Positions 8,731 through 17,807 of a DNA stretch of 64,000 nucleotides are shown here, one piece after another. Under the pieces are notes generated by a model. That model saw only the letters and a list, made by a program, of their open reading frames with translations. It was not told the DNA's origin and did no database searches. Made by a program: the position numbers and the translations under genes. Numbering within the stretch: position 1 is the stretch's first letter; every line of letters begins with the position of its first letter. Source of the stretch: Lihuaxuella thermophila (GTDB lineage: Bacteria; Bacillota; Bacilli; Thermoactinomycetales; Thermoactinomycetaceae); assembly GCF_900110165.1 (NCBI RefSeq), contig NZ_FOCQ01000010.1, forward strand, positions 62,001 to 126,000. The letters are read 5' to 3'.

Positions 8731-10146
8731 ATGTTTTCTTTTCAGGCCTGGTTTATCTATATCTGGACACCTGCTCTGCTCGTACTTCCGCTCATCACCA
8801 TCATTGTCGTCAAATTTTTCATCTCTCCTGAAAATCTGCCCGGCGGTTCCGGACAAGAACCGCAGGACCAGATGCAGATCAACAGGGTGAAAGAAGAGAT
8901 CTTGTCCAATCCCGACCGCTGGTCAGACGAGGCGTGGCAACGTTCCCTTGATTCACGCCTGCAAACCTTTCAGATGCAAGTGCAGTTACTGGACCGTTCC
9001 AATGCGATCATATTTTCAAGGGTAACGGATACACGAGGATCCTCTGCCGGCATGGAACGAAAAGAAGAATATACCTACATCACCTCGCCAGTCGTCATAC
9101 ATCGGATCTACAAAGGAGAGGAATACATAGGCGCGGCCCTATTCTATCCAAATCCCATCGTGGGCGGCCAGACGAAAAAATTGAGTAATATTCTGTATTC
9201 GGTCGGGGACCTGGTGATCCCCGTGAGCGGGCTGGGGATCCTGGCCACATTACTCCTCATCCAGTCATGGTTCGTCAAACGCTATGTCATTACTCCCCTG
9301 ACCAGATTGGAGCAGGCATCCAAGGTCGTCTCCCATAAGGACTTCGATTTCGAACTGTCACCGGTGAAAACCCCTGTCCGGGAAATCACGGAACTGATGA
9401 ACGCGTTTGCCTTGATGAAAACGACCCTGCAACGGACATTGAAGCGGGAAGCTCAAATCGAGCAGGAGAGGAAAATATTCATCTCCTCGATTATTCACGA
9501 CCTGCGGACGCCCCTCTTTTCCATACGCGGTTACCTGGAAGGACTTCAGCAGGGAATCGCGCAGACACCCGAAATGGTCAAAAAATACATCAGCGTCAGC
9601 CTGGATAAATGCAGGATACTGGAACGGCTCATTTCCGATCTGTTTTTGTATGCAAAACTGGATTACCTTGAAGACGAACCCAATTATCAACACATTCGGT
9701 TTATAGAATTCCTGACATCCCTGACCGACTCTTTTGAACATACGTTGAAGCAAAAGCATATGTCGGTCAAAAGGGAATTTCCCGAGGATTCCTTTACAAT
9801 GAAAGCCGATCCCTACTTGCTTCACCGGGCCATCGGCAACATCATTGATAACGCCATCCATCATTCTCCTGAACACAGCACCATCACGTTGTCATGCACA
9901 AGATCCGGCCGGGAGGTTACCATCCAAATCACCAATGAGGGTCCGGGAATTCCGCCTGAACATCTGCACCATATTTTTAAGCCGCTCTACCGCATCGAAC
10001 AATCACGAAGCCGCCGAACGGGGGGAGCAGGACTGGGACTTGCCATCACGAAACATATCATTGAAAAGCACAGGGGTGAAATAACCGCAGCCAATACCGT
10101 CAATGGAACCCGGTTTACGATCCATCTCCCAGTCTGCGAGAATTAA
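8731..10146 (+). CDS. sensor histidine kinase
   Basis: This membrane-bound kinase has about 471 residues. A first membrane segment near residues 8-30 and a second near 160-185 enclose an extracytoplasmic sensor of about 125 residues. HAMP, the HisKA dimerisation domain with His256 (SSIIHDLRTPLFSI) and the HATPase domain follow, with N-box (NIIDNAIHHS), G1 (NEGPGIPPEH) and G2 (GGAGLGLAI). The start is uncertain. ATG 8731 is used, but the frame is open back to 8662 inside the regulator gene, and no strong ribosome site marks either, so coupled translation is likely. It is the partner of the regulator just upstream. Confidence 0.85.
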   Translation: MFSFQAWFIYIWTPALLVLPLITIIVVKFFISPENLPGGSGQEPQDQMQINRVKEEILSNPDRWSDEAWQRSLDSRLQTFQMQVQLLDRSNAIIFSRVTDTRGSSAGMERKEEYTYITSPVVIHRIYKGEEYIGAALFYPNPIVGGQTKKLSNILYSVGDLVIPVSGLGILATLLLIQSWFVKRYVITPLTRLEQASKVVSHKDFDFELSPVKTPVREITELMNAFALMKTTLQRTLKREAQIEQERKIFISSIIHDLRTPLFSIRGYLEGLQQGIAQTPEMVKKYISVSLDKCRILERLISDLFLYAKLDYLEDEPNYQHIRFIEFLTSLTDSFEHTLKQKHMSVKREFPEDSFTMKADPYLLHRAIGNIIDNAIHHSPEHSTITLSCTRSGREVTIQITNEGPGIPPEHLHHIFKPLYRIEQSRSRRTGGAGLGLAITKHIIEKHRGEITAANTVNGTRFTIHLPVCEN

Positions 10147-10344
10147 AGTTCGCTCATAAATTTGCAGGTGGTGCGGGTGGAAATGGGAAAGCAGTGATGC
10201 CGGATGAAAAGGATGACCGAAGACTTTTCACGAAAATGATACTCTTTCGCATTTATTTACATGGCAAAAACGATAAAATGAGTTTGTAAAAATTAATAAC
10301 TGCAAAAGTTTATAAAGATAGAGAGTTCAGGTGGTGGTAACCGG

Positions 10345-12501
10345 ATGGAAAGAGAGAAAATGTTTCAGATCATTGCTGGTGAACTGGGAATTCAAGAGCG
10401 GCAGGTACGTGCGAGTGTGGAGTTGATGGAAGAAGGAAACACCATCCCCTTCATCGCCCGTTACCGCAAAGAGCGTACCGGAGAGCTGGATGAGGAGAAA
10501 CTGAGGGCGATTGACGAACGCTTCCAATATCTGACCCAGTTAAATAAACGTAAAGAAGAGATCATTCGCCTGATCGATGAGCAAGGGAAGCTGACCGATG
10601 AACTGAGGCAAAAAATCAACCAGGCCGCCAAACTCCAGGAACTGGAAGATTTGTATCTCCCTTATCGGCCGAAGCGGAAAACAAGGGCTTCCGTCGCCAA
10701 AGAACAAGGGTTGGAACCTCTGGCCAGGTACATGCTGGAAGTGACGGATGAAGAATCCGTGGAAAGCGCCGCCCTTGACTATGTAAACCCGGAGGCGGGT
10801 GTGGAAACAGCGGACATGGCCCTGCAGGGAGCGATGGATATTGTGGCGGAAGAACTGTCCGAAGACGCCGAGATCCGCAAATGGGTGCGCGAATATACCT
10901 GGAAAACAGGTATGCTCGTCTCCAAAGCCAAAGACCCCGAGCAGCGGTCCGTGTATGAAATGTACTATGACTACAGCGAACCCGTACATAAAATGCCTTC
11001 TCATCGCGTTCTGGCCGTCAACCGCGGTGAACGGGAAGAATTTTTGAAAGTGAAGATCACCGTGGATGAGGAACCGATCTTGCGCCGTTTGGAAGAATGG
11101 TTTCCCCGCCAACCGCATGCTTACTTGAAACAGGCGGCCCAAGACAGCTACAAGCGACTGATCGCCCCTTCAATTGAGCGTGAAGTGCATGCAACGATGA
11201 CGGAAAACGCGGAGGAACAAGCCATTCGCATTTTCGCCGAGAACTTGCGCCACCTTCTCTTGCAGCCTCCCGTTCCCGGGAAAACGGTGCTGGGCATCGA
11301 TCCGGCGTACCGGACCGGCTGCAAGCTGGCGGTGGTGGACGATACAGGAAAGCTGCTTCATGTGGGCGTGATCTATCCGACTCCCCCGCAAAACAAGATC
11401 GAGGAGTCCAAAGAGATCCTGTTGAATTTGCTGGACCGGTATCCCATTGACATCATCGCGATCGGCAACGGAACGGCCTCAAGAGAGACAGAAGCCTTTG
11501 TCGCTGATGTGATCAAGGAAGCCGGCCGCCCTGTCTACTATGTGATTGTCAATGAAGCGGGAGCAAGCGTTTATTCTGCCTCCAAGCTGGCCAAAGAAGA
11601 ATTTCCGGACCTGGATGCCGCCCGGCGCAGCGCGGTTTCCATTGCCCGGCGCCTGCAGGACCCTCTGGCCGAATTGGTTAAAATCGATCCCAAATCGGTC
11701 GGAGTCGGACAATATCAACACGATGTTTCCCAAAAACGGCTGAGTGAAAGCTTGGCGAATGTGGTGGAGTCGGCGGTGAACTACGTTGGAGTGGATGTCA
11801 ATACGGCTTCACCGGCTCTTCTTCAGTATGTATCCGGGATCAATGCAACAGTGGCTAAAAATATCGTGAAGCGCCGCGAAGAAGCGGGCCGGTTCAAGAA
11901 TCGGGAAGAATTGAAAGAAGTACCGCGCCTGGGAGCCAAAACTTATGAACAGTGCATCGGCTTCCTGCGGATCAATGACGGAACCAACCCACTGGATAAA
12001 ACGCCGATTCACCCCGAGTCGTACCCGATTGTTGAAAAACTGTTCGCCAAACTGGGACTTTCTCCCGACCGGATCGGAAGCGAAGAGTGCAACCGGGAGT
12101 TGCGGCGGGTGGATGTGGAAGAAGCCGCATCGGCTTTAAACTGCGGAGTCCCGACACTCAGAGATATCATCGAGGCTGTGCTCCGGCCCGGGCGCGACCC
12201 GCGGGATGAACTTCCTGCTCCTTTGCTCCGTTCGGATGTCCTGAAAATCGAAGACTTGCACGTAGGAATGCACTTGCAGGGAACCGTCCGCAATGTGGTG
12301 GATTTCGGGGCATTTGTGGACATTGGTTTGAAAAATGACGGATTGGTTCACATTTCCAGGATGAGCGAGAAGTTTGTGAAAAACCCGATGGATATCGTTA
12401 CTGTCGGAGATATCGTCGATGTGTGGGTCGTCCGGGTAGACGTGGAGCGGGAACGAGTGGGATTGAGCATGATTCCGGTGGAACAGGGGAAGGAAAGCTG
12501 A
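10345..12501 (+). CDS. tex: Tex-family RNA-binding protein
   Basis: This 718-residue Tex protein shows the full family order. There is an N-terminal helical region (IPFIARYRKERTG motif near residue 34), a YqgF/RNase H-like domain (GIDPAYRTGCKLAVVD near 313), helix-hairpin-helix motifs (TASPALLQYVSGI and FKNREELKEVPRLG) and a C-terminal S1 domain (about 640-712, VDFGAFVDIG). Tex is a broadly conserved nucleic-acid-binding factor linked to transcription and RNA turnover. The start ATG lies shortly after CAGGTGGTGG. The gene stands alone between the two-component system and the convergent cmpA gene. Confidence 0.95.
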   Translation: MEREKMFQIIAGELGIQERQVRASVELMEEGNTIPFIARYRKERTGELDEEKLRAIDERFQYLTQLNKRKEEIIRLIDEQGKLTDELRQKINQAAKLQELEDLYLPYRPKRKTRASVAKEQGLEPLARYMLEVTDEESVESAALDYVNPEAGVETADMALQGAMDIVAEELSEDAEIRKWVREYTWKTGMLVSKAKDPEQRSVYEMYYDYSEPVHKMPSHRVLAVNRGEREEFLKVKITVDEEPILRRLEEWFPRQPHAYLKQAAQDSYKRLIAPSIEREVHATMTENAEEQAIRIFAENLRHLLLQPPVPGKTVLGIDPAYRTGCKLAVVDDTGKLLHVGVIYPTPPQNKIEESKEILLNLLDRYPIDIIAIGNGTASRETEAFVADVIKEAGRPVYYVIVNEAGASVYSASKLAKEEFPDLDAARRSAVSIARRLQDPLAELVKIDPKSVGVGQYQHDVSQKRLSESLANVVESAVNYVGVDVNTASPALLQYVSGINATVAKNIVKRREEAGRFKNREELKEVPRLGAKTYEQCIGFLRINDGTNPLDKTPIHPESYPIVEKLFAKLGLSPDRIGSEECNRELRRVDVEEAASALNCGVPTLRDIIEAVLRPGRDPRDELPAPLLRSDVLKIEDLHVGMHLQGTVRNVVDFGAFVDIGLKNDGLVHISRMSEKFVKNPMDIVTVGDIVDVWVVRVDVERERVGLSMIPVEQGKES

Positions 12502-12578
12502 ATCAACCGTTATGATCTCGCCGGCTGGTTTTTCTTCTTCGCCTCCCTGACCGCCGGGAAGCACATATTTAGAACAAA

Positions 12579-12600
12579 GGTGTCCAAGCCCTCGGACACC
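12579..12600 (-). terminator. terminator of cmpA
   Basis: GGTGTCC and GGACACC form a 7-bp stem with an 8-nt loop, followed on the minus strand by TTTGTTCT. It lies just after the cmpA stop. The T-run is poor, and the same stem could also stop tex transcripts from the other side. Confidence 0.6.
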
Positions 12601-12610
12601 CTTCCTTGTA

Positions 12611-12727
12611 TCAACCCTGAACATTCTTTTGTCGGAAGTTAAACCAGCATTCATTAAGAAATTTAATCTGTCGGCGATCTTTCACATGGAAGGCCCGCAT
12701 CAGTTGCTTGACCAGCCATTTGGGCAT
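12611..12727 (-). CDS. cmpA: cortex morphogenetic protein CmpA
   Basis: This 38-residue gene is too short for ordinary ORF calling. The product begins MPKWLVKQLMRAFHVKDRRQ and continues with IKFLNECWFNFRQK, which matches the known CmpA pattern of Bacillus (MPNWLKNQMRRAF..., then KLLNQCWFYFRKK). CmpA controls spore cortex assembly in the mother cell by acting with SpoIVA quality control. A good ribosome site (GGGAGGAG) precedes the ATG. It is convergent with tex and divergent from the SprT-like gene; in Bacillus subtilis cmpA also neighbours ydcK/sprT, so synteny agrees. It shows that the organism is an endospore former. Confidence 0.9.
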   Translation of the reverse strand: MPKWLVKQLMRAFHVKDRRQIKFLNECWFNFRQKNVQG

Positions 12728-12847
12728 GTCGTTCTCCTCCCTCGGGATCGGCCTGTTGTTTACAGTTTATGAACCGGAAGCCGGGTTTGTGTATAAAATT
12801 CTTCATTCCTTTTGTTTGCTGACTGCAGCATAGGGGAAATGGGACAT

Positions 12848-13306
12848 ATGACGGATCAAGAATTGCAAAAGTGGGTGGAAGAGCTCTCTCTCATCCATTT
12901 TGGGGCTCCTTTTACCCATGAGGCGAGATTTAATTCAAGGCTGCGCACGACCGGCGGACGATATCACCTTTCCGACCACCGCATCGAAATGAATCCCGAT
13001 CATTTGCGCGTGCACGGGAAGGAAGTCTTTGCCAAAATCATTTTGCATGAGCTTTGTCACTACCATTTGCATTTGCAAGGAAAGGGATATCGTCACCGCG
13101 ACCCTGAATTTCGCGCGTTGCTGAACCGGGTGGGGGGACTGCGTTATGCACCGCCCCTTCAACCTCCGAAAAACCGGGAAGCGAAGTACCTGCTCATTTG
13201 CAAGCAGTGTGGAAAAACGTATCCGCGAAAGCGAAGGGTTGATATTTCCCGTTATGTTTGCGGAGGGTGCCGCGGCCCGTTGGAACAACAAAACCTGACA
13301 CCATAA
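12848..13306 (+). CDS. SprT-like zinc metalloprotein
   Basis: This 152-residue SprT-family protein has a HELCHYH zinc-binding active-site motif (residues about 67-73, HExxH type) and a C-terminal zinc ribbon (CKQCGKTY ... VCGGCRG). Bacillus homologues (YdcK/SprT) lie next to cmpA, as here. The family resembles the Spartan protease fold, but the function in Bacillales is not settled. The ATG at 12848 is chosen because AGGGGAA precedes it by 9 nt; another in-frame ATG lies 9 nt upstream. The thioredoxin-like gene follows 12 nt after the stop. Confidence 0.85.
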   Translation: MTDQELQKWVEELSLIHFGAPFTHEARFNSRLRTTGGRYHLSDHRIEMNPDHLRVHGKEVFAKIILHELCHYHLHLQGKGYRHRDPEFRALLNRVGGLRYAPPLQPPKNREAKYLLICKQCGKTYPRKRRVDISRYVCGGCRGPLEQQNLTP

Positions 13307-13318
13307 GGAGTGCTTTGC

Positions 13319-13885
13319 ATGCAACTCAATGACTGGTTTGAAAAGGGAATGACCTATGAACAGTATGTGGACAGCATGAATGTCAACAGGGAACGAATGC
13401 TGGACATTTATGAACGGGTGGAGCTGTCCGGTGAGGAGAAAGCCTTTTTCGCCCGGGCACAGGAGAAAAATTGGCGGGTGATCGTGCTGACCGCGGACTG
13501 GTGCGGAGATGCCATGCTCTGTGTGCCCATCTTGAAGCGGATCGCCGAGGCGGCCCAGTTTGATTTGCGCTTCCTCATCCGCGATGAAAACCTGGAACTG
13601 ATGGATCAATATTTGACCAACGGGAAATCTCGTTCCATTCCCATCTTTATCTTTATCGACCAACAGGGGCAGCAACAAGCGGTTTGGGGCCCGCGTTCCC
13701 CCGAGGTGCAACGGATGGTCGAAGAGATGAGAGAGAGGCTGCCGGACAAAGAAGATCCGCAATTTGAAGAAAAGCAGCGCGAGATGTATCGGGCCTTCAG
13801 AGACAGGATCTCTTCCAATCCGTCCGTTTGGCAGACCGTGATTGACAGCATTCGGGAACGTCTGACACAACCTCTCGCAAACTGA
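13319..13885 (+). CDS. thioredoxin family protein (YbbN/BrxC-like fold)
   Basis: This 188-residue cytosolic protein has a thioredoxin fold. The pattern VIVLTADWCGDAMLC near residue 58 places a Cys where the first thioredoxin Cys is expected, but the second is not two residues later, so it is not a classical dithiol oxidoreductase. The cis-proline region is RSIPIFIFID. Thioredoxin family proteins of this type are common in Bacillales, and their substrate is usually unknown. The start ATG at 13319 follows AAGGAG at 8 nt spacing; the upstream GTG overlaps that site and is less likely. It is probably transcribed with the SprT-like gene and the dehydrogenase. Confidence 0.75.
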   Translation: MQLNDWFEKGMTYEQYVDSMNVNRERMLDIYERVELSGEEKAFFARAQEKNWRVIVLTADWCGDAMLCVPILKRIAEAAQFDLRFLIRDENLELMDQYLTNGKSRSIPIFIFIDQQGQQQAVWGPRSPEVQRMVEEMRERLPDKEDPQFEEKQREMYRAFRDRISSNPSVWQTVIDSIRERLTQPLAN

Positions 13886-13894
13886 AAACGGGGG

Positions 13895-14803
13895 ATGAAT
13901 ATGGCGAAAGATTGGAAAGTGGGCTTTATCGGGTTGGGAATCATGGGGCGATCCATGTCGCGAAATATTTATCGAGCCGGATTTCCCGTCACGGTTTGGA
14001 ACCGTACGCCTTCCAAGATGGAAGAAGCGGTAAAATGGGGAGCGCTGACCGCCTCTTCGCCGAAAGAAGTGGCCCAAAACTGCAACCTGATCATCACGAT
14101 GGTGGGTGACACCCCGGACGTCCGGGAAGTGATCGAAGGGGAAAACGGGGTGCTTTCCGGTGCCCGACCGGGTTCTGTGCTGATTGACATGAGCACGATT
14201 TCCCCGGATGCGACCCGGGAGATTGCCGCCCGCGCGGCGGAGCGGGGAGTGGCCATGCTGGATGCCCCGGTGAGCGGGGGCGACATCGGGGCTCGAAACG
14301 GTACCCTGTCCATCATGGTTGGCGGGGATGCGGAAGTGTTGGAAAAAGTGAGGCCGGTTTTGGAAGCGATGGGCAAATCGATCGTTCATTGCGGACCGGT
14401 GGGGGCCGGGCAGACCGTCAAAGCCTGCAATCAGATTTTATGCGGGCTGAATCTGTTGGGGATGGTCGAAGCATTCGCCTTTGCCAAAAAAGCGGGCGTC
14501 GATTTGGAAAAAATGCTCCAGGTAACCACCCAAGGAGCGGGCGGTTCCTGGGCGTTGTCCAATCTCGGGCCGCGGATCGCGAAAGGGGATTTGGCTCCCG
14601 GTTTCTCCGTCCGCTTCCAGCAAAAAGATTTGCGGATCGTGCTGCAGGAGGCGGAACGGATGGAACTTCCACTGTTGGGAACAGCGGTTGTCCAGCAACT
14701 TTTGCGTTCCGTGCAGGCTTACGGCGGCAATGATGACGGGACACACGCCCTGATCCGCGTTATGGAACAGCTGGGGAATGTCTCCATCACACCGAAAGAG
14801 TAA
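13895..14803 (+). CDS. 3-hydroxyisobutyrate dehydrogenase-type oxidoreductase
   Basis: This 302-residue beta-hydroxyacid dehydrogenase has an N-terminal Rossmann site GFIGLGIMGRSM (about residue 10), the substrate-binding motif DAPVSGGDIGARNGTLSIMV (about 126) and the catalytic Lys in GAGQTVKACNQIL (about 175). The family includes 3-hydroxyisobutyrate dehydrogenase and tartronate semialdehyde reductase, which convert beta-hydroxyacids to semialdehydes with NAD(P). The exact substrate cannot be read from the sequence, and the neighbours do not form a catabolic pathway. The gene starts 9 nt after the thioredoxin-like gene behind ACGGGGG and ends at a strong terminator. Confidence 0.85.
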   Translation: MNMAKDWKVGFIGLGIMGRSMSRNIYRAGFPVTVWNRTPSKMEEAVKWGALTASSPKEVAQNCNLIITMVGDTPDVREVIEGENGVLSGARPGSVLIDMSTISPDATREIAARAAERGVAMLDAPVSGGDIGARNGTLSIMVGGDAEVLEKVRPVLEAMGKSIVHCGPVGAGQTVKACNQILCGLNLLGMVEAFAFAKKAGVDLEKMLQVTTQGAGGSWALSNLGPRIAKGDLAPGFSVRFQQKDLRIVLQEAERMELPLLGTAVVQQLLRSVQAYGGNDDGTHALIRVMEQLGNVSITPKE

Positions 14804-14910
14804 CTGAGTGGGCCGTTTGCTGATTCGCTTCCTCAAGAGCACGGAGAGCAACACGGACAACTGCCCCGATGTACCATCTTAGAGCTCCTTTACAGAACAA
14901 ACTCACACAA

Positions 14911-14945
14911 AAAACGAGCCCCGAAACCAACAGGGCTCGTTTTTC
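14911..14945. terminator. bidirectional terminator
   Basis: ACGAGCCC and GGGCTCGT form an 8-bp stem flanked by A-runs on the left and T-runs on the right. It can therefore end both the rightward dehydrogenase transcript and the leftward ThiF-like transcript, which converge here. Confidence 0.85.
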
Positions 14946-14950
14946 ATAGA

Positions 14951-15985
14951 CTACACGCCGATATACCTGGCAACAATCGACTTGGCCAGCGGGATTTCGC
15001 TCGTTCCCTGCACCAGGATGCGCCCGTCCGGAAAGATGACCAGGCGGTGGGCATCCAGCTGAACCCGCAGCATAAACGGATTTCGCTCCACTTTGGCCAC
15101 CGTTTGCAAACGCTTTTCCAGATGATCCAAGTCGATCTGGTCAGGGTCGGGCGGGGTGATCTGCACCGTTTCCCGCCCGCATAGGGAAACTTCTTTGGCT
15201 TGTTTGTCTTCAGGGTCCAAATATTCAAAGCGCCGCTCGACACAAGCGGGGCAATCTTCCCGCCTGTGCCCGGATACTTCCATAGCCGTATCATGATTCA
15301 TCCACAGCTCAAAGTGACGCAGGCGGGTTTCCAGGTGATCCGTCGCGCCCACCAGCAGTTTGAACGCTTCCGTGGCCTGATAAGCGGCGACTACCTGCAC
15401 GATCGGTCCGATGACTCCGGCCGTATCACAGGTTTCCGACACACCGGGAGCGGGCGGGTGGGGAAAGAGGCAACGGAGGCACGGAGTGATGCCGGGACGA
15501 ATGGTAAAGGTCATCCCCCTGGCGCTGACAGCCCCGCCGTACACCCAGGGGACGGAGTGTTTCACGCTGATATCATTGATCAGATAACGGACATCAAAGT
15601 TATCTGTACCGTCCAGGATCAGATCCACACCGGTGAGAAGCTCTTCGGCGTTTCTCCACGTCAGATCGGTCACATGCGGATCGAGGGTGACGGAAGAATT
15701 GATCGCTCTCAGCTTGTCGGCAGCGGCCGTTGCTTTGGGCAGTTGCGCCTCCGCGTCCGCCTCATCGTACAACATCTGCCTTTGCAGATTGCTCGCCTCC
15801 ACGAAATCGCGGTCGATCAGACGCAGATAACCCACACCGGCACGGGCCATATGATTGGCCAGAGCCGTGCCCAGGGCGCCCAGGCCGACAATGGCCACCC
15901 GGGACTTTTGCAGTTTTTCCTGTCCGGCCGTCCCGATCGGGGAGAACAGAATTTGTCTTGAATACCGGGTCATGTCCACACTCAT
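14951..15985 (-). CDS. ThiF/MoeB-type adenylyltransferase
   Basis: This 344-residue E1-like enzyme has the nucleotide-binding motif GLGALGTALANHMARAG (about residue 34), the DRDFVEASNLQRQ motif and the adenylation Asp in DGTDNFDVRYLI. It also has two zinc-binding CxxC pairs (CLRC about 170 and CPAC about 240). Such enzymes adenylate the C-terminal Gly-Gly of ThiS or MoaD for sulfur transfer in thiamine or molybdopterin synthesis. The C-terminal 90 residues are not a rhodanese domain. The start at 15985 follows AAGGGGAAG; the open frame extends 15 codons further without such a site. It stands alone, so its partner is elsewhere. Confidence 0.85.
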   Translation of the reverse strand: MSVDMTRYSRQILFSPIGTAGQEKLQKSRVAIVGLGALGTALANHMARAGVGYLRLIDRDFVEASNLQRQMLYDEADAEAQLPKATAAADKLRAINSSVTLDPHVTDLTWRNAEELLTGVDLILDGTDNFDVRYLINDISVKHSVPWVYGGAVSARGMTFTIRPGITPCLRCLFPHPPAPGVSETCDTAGVIGPIVQVVAAYQATEAFKLLVGATDHLETRLRHFELWMNHDTAMEVSGHRREDCPACVERRFEYLDPEDKQAKEVSLCGRETVQITPPDPDQIDLDHLEKRLQTVAKVERNPFMLRVQLDAHRLVIFPDGRILVQGTSEIPLAKSIVARYIGV

Positions 15986-16117
15986 GAAAGTCTTCCCCTT
16001 GTCATAAATTCGGAGTAGGTTTTCCAACATTCATTTTCTCATGACTTGCCGGATCTGTTAACCCGGACGTAAAAAAATAGGAAGGAGGGGATAATAGGAA
16101 GTGAGGAGGCGATCGAG

Positions 16118-16444
16118 ATGGAAAAAAAGACTTACTATGTAACGGTGGATATTGGGCCGCATACAGGCGAGATCCGCGAAGAGATCAACCTGAATGATCC
16201 GCTCTACGATTTTGAGATCCAAGCCACCCCGGAGGAAATCTCCCGGCTGGAAGAACTGTTTGAGCGGACGCAGGAAACGGATTTCAGCACCTTTATCAAA
16301 GCCCACATCCCCTATGAGACACGGGAACGGATGCAGGAAAGCAAAAAAGAAGACGCCGAGATCGATGAGATCTACCGCATGATCTACGAGCTGGGAACGG
16401 ATGAGACGAAGAAAAAAATGAGGGAATCCGGGCTGGTTCAATAG
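16118..16444 (+). CDS. hypothetical protein, 108 aa
   Basis: This soluble, strongly acidic protein of 108 residues is not assigned to a family here. The N-terminal half looks like a beta-rich segment (KTYYVTVDIGPHTGEI), and the rest is predicted helical with charged repeats (EEISRLEELFERTQE, ESKKEDAEIDEIYRM). A good ribosome site (GTGAGGAGG) is placed before the ATG. It is divergent from the ThiF-like gene and about 200 bp upstream of the Bax-inhibitor gene. There is no signal peptide and no cysteine. Conservation of such genes in Bacillales would make it real; the codon pattern and the ribosome site support that. Confidence 0.65.
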   Translation: MEKKTYYVTVDIGPHTGEIREEINLNDPLYDFEIQATPEEISRLEELFERTQETDFSTFIKAHIPYETRERMQESKKEDAEIDEIYRMIYELGTDETKKKMRESGLVQ

Positions 16445-16640
16445 GCCCGGGTCGTGGAGAGCGCCTTTTTACTTCCATGTCCTGAACGTGGAACATAAGG
16501 CGCCCGGGCACCCAATAAATGAAATATTCGGCAATATACGATTCTTCGTCCGCTTGTCGCCTCCGGATGACTTGAACTTGGGACGGGTAGTGAATATACT
16601 GAATGTGAGATAAACAATTTTCTGATGGAGGGAACCTTTC

Positions 16641-17357
16641 GTGGAACAACAACCACATTTTCCTGGAATGAACACAGGCACAGTCGTTCGGACTCATCAG
16701 CGCCTGATGCAAAGAGTGTTCGGTTGGATGTTTGCCGGACTGTCCATGACGGCCATCATCGCTCTTGCACTCAGCATGAATCCGAACGTTCCTGCTTTCT
16801 TGATGGAAAACCAGGGTGTACTCTGGGGAATTTGGATTGCTAACTTGGTGATCGTGTTTGGTTTATCCTTACTGCTCCATCGTCTGTCCGTCTTTGCCGC
16901 CACGCTGGGTTTCTTCGTGTACGCGGCTTTGAACGGGATCAGCTTTACGCTTATTTTGCATATCTTTGATCTCGGTGTCATCTTCCCGGCGTTCTTTATC
17001 GCTGCCGGCATGTTCGGGCTGTTTGCCGTGATCGGTTATACCACCAAAATGGATCTGACCAAAATCGGAAACATTGCCTTGATGCTGGTGATCGGTCTAG
17101 TCCTGGCCTCATTGGTCAATTTCTTCTGGATGAAGAGTGGAATCATCACCTTCATTATCTCTTGTGCGCTGGTCATCCTTTTCTGCGTGATCACCGCGTT
17201 TGACATCCAGAAAATCAAAGAGATGAGCGCACACGCGTATGAGGAAGATGCGGCTTCCAAACTGGCCATCTTCGGCGCACTGATGCTCTACATCGACTTT
17301 ATCGTCATCTTTAAAGAACTTCTGTACATTCTCAACATCCTGAGCAGTGACGACTAA
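16641..17357 (+). CDS. Bax inhibitor-1/YccA family membrane protein
   Basis: This 238-residue protein has seven predicted membrane helices and belongs to the Bax inhibitor-1 (TMBIM) family. The bacterial relative YetJ of Bacillus is a pH-dependent calcium leak channel. The terminal helix region carries acidic residues typical of the pore (FGALMLYIDFIVIFKELLYI). It starts at GTG behind GGAGGG and is followed by a terminator, so it is probably monocistronic. The gap 16445-16640 upstream holds no gene that I can support. Confidence 0.85.
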   Translation: MEQQPHFPGMNTGTVVRTHQRLMQRVFGWMFAGLSMTAIIALALSMNPNVPAFLMENQGVLWGIWIANLVIVFGLSLLLHRLSVFAATLGFFVYAALNGISFTLILHIFDLGVIFPAFFIAAGMFGLFAVIGYTTKMDLTKIGNIALMLVIGLVLASLVNFFWMKSGIITFIISCALVILFCVITAFDIQKIKEMSAHAYEEDAASKLAIFGALMLYIDFIVIFKELLYILNILSSDD

Positions 17358-17364
17358 AAACAGG

Positions 17365-17407
17365 AGCCCCCTTGCAAAACCCACATGCGGTTTGTGAGGG
17401 GGTTTTT
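17365..17407 (+). terminator. terminator of the Bax-inhibitor gene
   Basis: CCCCCT and GAGGGGG pair across an AT-rich internal stem, followed by TTTTT, 10-50 nt after the stop. Confidence 0.75.
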
Positions 17408-17438
17408 CTGGAGAGGGAAATACGGCCAACCATTCCGG

Positions 17439-17657
17439 TTACAGCTCATAATCGCGCAAGGTACGGATTTGGTCCGGCTGGGTTTCATCAATCACCCACC
17501 CGATTTTTTGCAGAGCGGTTTCGATCGGAGCCAATTTATCCGCTTCGTTATGGCTCTTCAACTCAAAATAGGCGTTCTTCAGGGCCGAAACGATTTGTCC
17601 AAGTTCAGGTTGAGTAAAGATTTGCTCCAGGGTATCTTGAATTTGCCCTTGCTCCAT
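17439..17657 (-). CDS. hypothetical protein, 72 aa
   Basis: This small acidic, helical protein of 72 residues (IVSALKNAYFELKSHNEADK and ALQKIGWVIDE are clear helix-type segments) has no cysteine, signal or membrane segment. A strong ribosome site (AAGGAGGGAA) precedes the ATG, and the gene is convergent with the Bax-inhibitor gene. I do not recognise the family. The ribosome site and the even amino-acid composition argue for a real gene. Confidence 0.6.
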   Translation of the reverse strand: MEQGQIQDTLEQIFTQPELGQIVSALKNAYFELKSHNEADKLAPIETALQKIGWVIDETQPDQIRTLRDYEL

Positions 17658-17807
17658 CTTCCGTTCCCTCCTTTCTTATCCCCTCCGGAATACAGGATGC
17701 GCACACATCTTTATCTTGATCCAAACAATCATGCGGGGTAAATTGTTGTTGATTTTTAGCCCGGATGAACAGCCATCATTTCACAGGCGGCTGTTTTATG
17801 CTTCCAA

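Noticed and set aside
12935-14389. 484-residue leftward ORF opposite the SprT, thioredoxin and dehydrogenase genes
   Set aside because: It spans three well-supported genes on the other strand and has an unnatural His/Arg/Pro-rich composition.
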